In this document: positions 62,110 through 64,000 of the stretch, piece after piece
Position numbering within the stretch: the first letter of the stretch is position 1
How the letters are laid out: every line of letters starts with the position of its first letter
Origin: Rhizoctonia solani
Lineage: Eukaryota > Basidiomycota > Agaricomycetes > Cantharellales > Ceratobasidiaceae
Reading direction: 5' to 3'
DNA length: 64,000 bases
NCBI RefSeq assembly: GCF_016906535.1
Contig: NC_057378.1
Coordinates: 2,204,459-2,268,458 of the forward strand
The notes under the pieces: model-generated
What the model was told of the DNA's origin: nothing
Seen by the model: only the letters and a program-made list of their open reading frames with translations
Database searches by the model: none
Made by a program: the position numbers and the translations under genes

Positions 62110-63468
62110 TCAGTCACTTTTCTCCGTCTCCTCCGGTGCCCTTCCCTTCCCCTTTCCTTTCGACTCAATCAGACCTTCTACGTACCGACAATTGCTTGAG
62201 CTCGAGCTTGCGTGGTGAGACGCAAGGCTGTTCCGGCTCAAGGGTCTTGAGTCCGTTCCCGGCGTTGCGCATCTCGACGTCGGGTCCAAGGGTCGTCCAC
62301 TTGGCGACGTGGTTGGTTGCGTCCCTAACGTCTGGATCGTCTTGCTCTGTTGCAGATGGCTCGGGCCCGCCGTCACTTCCGTTGTTGGAATCGGCCTTGT
62401 CTTCTCCGACGCTGGATTCGGGAGCCGCGACAGCACGTAGTGTCTCAAAGTTGCCTTGTTCCCCTGATTGTCGACCAGTGTTCCTCAATCCCTAGTATGA
62501 GGTCGTTGATCGCTCGTTCCGTGGTCTCCGGCATGTACGGGGGCGCCGGGTAGGCTTGCCTTAGTAGTTCCTGAGGGTAGCTCGCGTCGCCGATCCTTGG
62601 TTCGTCCCCTATCCTTAGAGCCCGTAGTACGATCCTTGACATATCTTCCATGATGTCCCACTCCCTGTCCACGACGCGCTGGTGAGTCCTCTTGACGCGC
62701 TTGTTGAGGGTCTTGGTCACTGATATCAAGTTCTCGACGGTTCTGATAGCTCGGGTTACCTTCGACGACAGATTGTTGATTTGGAGCCCGATCGCGCCCC
62801 TCTGGTTCGGGTCCGGTGCTGTTTGGAGTGGTGGGTTCAGCGGTACTCTCTTGGTTGGATCCGGTAGCGTTGTCGGAGCTGGATCGGCTAGCGCTCCGGG
62901 AATTCAAAGGGGTAGAGGCTCGGGTACTAACAGCGGTCCTAGTATTGGGCAAATACTTGGTATGTACTTGCTTTCTTCCTCGTCGTTCACTTCCGTTCCA
63001 CTCGGGGGAGAGGCTCCTTCCCCTGGTAGTTGACCGGCTACGGCCTCGCTCGGTCGAGGCGCTACGTGTGGACAATCTACTCCTCGGCCTAGCACTAGGT
63101 TGAGTTCTTCTTTGTCTAAAGCGCCTTCCTGTGCGTAGGTTGTGAGTCTGACGTTCACCCATGCTAGAGTCGGCCATTTTGGGAATACTGACGCCAATAA
63201 TACCTTCGTACAGGTCCAGCTGCCCTCTACCGACGTGCGGGTAATGGTACTGATATCTCGGGCGTGGCCCCATGCCCCCTTGTCGGCCTCTTTGCTGTAC
63301 TTGGGGGTTACGGGCTCGGACGGTTTCGAGGCTGGTCTGTGCGACAGTGTTGAGCAGCCGCAGTAACCCAGGATCGACTCGGTCGTACTGGTCCTGTTGA
63401 TACGCTGGTGGTTCGTCTTGTTGTCGGTCGTGGTCCCGACTACGTCGCCGGCGTCGGCTGTGGGGCAT
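62110..63468 (-). pseudogene. Extra ORF between pol and 3' LTR, RS-rich, probably frameshifted
   Basis: Starts MPHSRRRRRSRDHDRQQDEP at 63468, overlapping the pol frame. The first 220 residues (DPGLLRLLNTVAQTSLETV, LYEGIIGVSIPKMADSSMGE, then Ser/Arg-rich) read like a real protein and stay open to 62485. However, the sequence that looks most protein-like after about 62800 (LSSKVTRAIRTVENLISVTK, REWDIMEDMSRIVLRALRIG) lies in a different frame, and the final part (KGKGKGRAPEETEKSD, ending 62110) in a further one. This suggests one or two frameshifts in an old copy, or introns not seen. It lies where env-like or accessory ORFs occur in some LTR elements. Function unknown. Confidence 0.5.
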
Positions 63469-63915
63469 CTTTTGTATAGTGATAGTAATTCAGTGAGTTT
63501 GATATGCGACAGTGGTGCGGTGAGGTGCTTGTACTCTGGGTCTCCCTCCTTAAGTACGTGTATGCTTGCGCCCTCCAGGGTTTCAGACCCGCTATCACTA
63601 AGCTCATCATAGGGTGTGTCTCCTCCCTCCGCCCAAGGTAGGTCCCTAGCTCGTTTGACCCCTATGGCTTCAAAGTATTGCTTGAGTGCTTCTAAGTGCC
63701 TGACCACACGGTACGTTTCCCAAGTGCAATCCCCAGTTTGCCACGCTATTTTGAACATAGCGTTACTACCCTTGCCGCAATGTCTCACTATTCTTTCTAC
63801 TGCCCACTCGTCGTTGTCGGCTTCCAGTGACGCGACTTGTTTGTAGTTCCTCCCTGGGAACCTGCGGTCCTTGTAGGGTATATGCGGCTTGAGTAGCGAC
63901 GCATGGAATATTGCC
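62904..63915 (-). pseudogene. C-terminal end of gypsy pol with chromodomain
   Basis: Reading inward from the telomere the open frame begins AIFHASLLKPHIPYKDRRFP, the integrase C-terminal motif (HxSLLKP) common to chromoviruses. Then comes a chromodomain: DNDEWAVERIVRHCGKGS, MFKIAWQTGDCTWETYRVV. The aromatic residues of the family (W in EWAVERI, W and T-W-E in DCTWETY) are visible. Chromodomains steer integration to particular histone marks, often heterochromatin. The frame stays open to 62904, but after about 63470 it overlaps another ORF and may not be protein-coding. The N-terminal nine tenths of pol is absent. Confidence 0.85.
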
Positions 63916-64000
63916 TTAGGTTAGGTTAGGTTAGGTTAGGTTAGGTTAGGTTAGGTTAGGTTAGGTTAGGTTAGGTTAGGTTAGGTTAGGTTAGGTTAGG
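63916..64000 (+). repeat. Telomeric TTAGG repeat array
   Basis: Seventeen perfect tandem copies of TTAGG run to the last base. The G-rich strand points 5' to 3' toward the window end, the orientation of a right-hand telomere. There is no interruption and no hexamer. Confidence 0.9.

Larger units (their letters stand above)
62083..63915 (-). mobile_element. 3' end of a Ty3/gypsy chromovirus, truncated by the telomere
   Basis: Internal part of an LTR element in minus orientation: end of pol with a chromodomain at the right, an extra RS-rich ORF region in the middle, the polypurine tract and LTR at the left. Reverse transcriptase, protease, RNase H and the integrase core are missing; the coding sequence stops where TTAGG repeats start at 63916. 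Confidence 0.85.

Noticed and set aside
1..64000. CRISPR arrays, bacterial operons, riboswitches
   Set aside because: The window is eukaryotic with spliced genes. No spaced direct-repeat array is present.

Overview
The window is fungal nuclear DNA, most likely from a mushroom-forming basidiomycete (Agaricomycetes). A relative of Rhizoctonia or Ceratobasidium is my inference, not a proof. The evidence is many short (about 50-65 bp) GT-AG introns, a CYP505-type P450/reductase fusion, a NACHT-WD40 STAND protein, a Tnp2-type CACTA-like transposon, M35 and berberine-bridge enzymes, and a chromodomain Ty3/gypsy element. The last 85 bases are a perfect TTAGG array running G-rich strand outward, so the right edge looks like a chromosome end.

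Left part (1-11700): a minus-strand CYP505-like fusion gene whose reductase half looks sound while its heme half has lost the heme-cysteine loop, then a gene-poor stretch, then a minus-strand calpain with a C-terminal ZZ zinc finger. Next comes a complete 7.2-kb CACTA-like transposon (11704-18948) with 12-bp inverted ends and a 3-bp target duplication. It carries two divergent genes, a Tnp2 transposase with a probable nonsense codon and an intact RS-rich accessory protein.

Middle (19000-50800): a NACHT-WD40 NLR-like gene with about 14 WD repeats, a secreted deuterolysin-type metalloprotease, an AIFM2/FSP1-like FAD oxidoreductase, a TOPORS-like RING E3 with an RS-rich tail, a homeodomain protein, mitochondrial ribosomal protein bL33, an S9C prolyl-oligopeptidase-family enzyme, a small beta-trefoil-like protein and the phosphatidylethanolamine methyltransferase CHO2. 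These look like ordinary host genes mixed with fast-evolving accessory genes. I see no single pathway linking them.

Right part (51000-64000): a secreted FAD-linked (BBE) oxidase with a fold-back hairpin in one intron is followed by repeats. A truncated second copy of the CACTA element (54479-56628) shows CpG-to-TpG/CpA decay that rises steadily toward its broken end. A CpG-depleted block (56629 to about 60530) follows and holds an intact multi-exon ORF of unknown function. Then comes a possible second CACTA-type terminus and the 3' end of a Ty3/gypsy chromovirus in minus orientation (LTR, polypurine tract, an extra ORF, the chromodomain end of pol). Its pol is cut off exactly where the TTAGG array starts.
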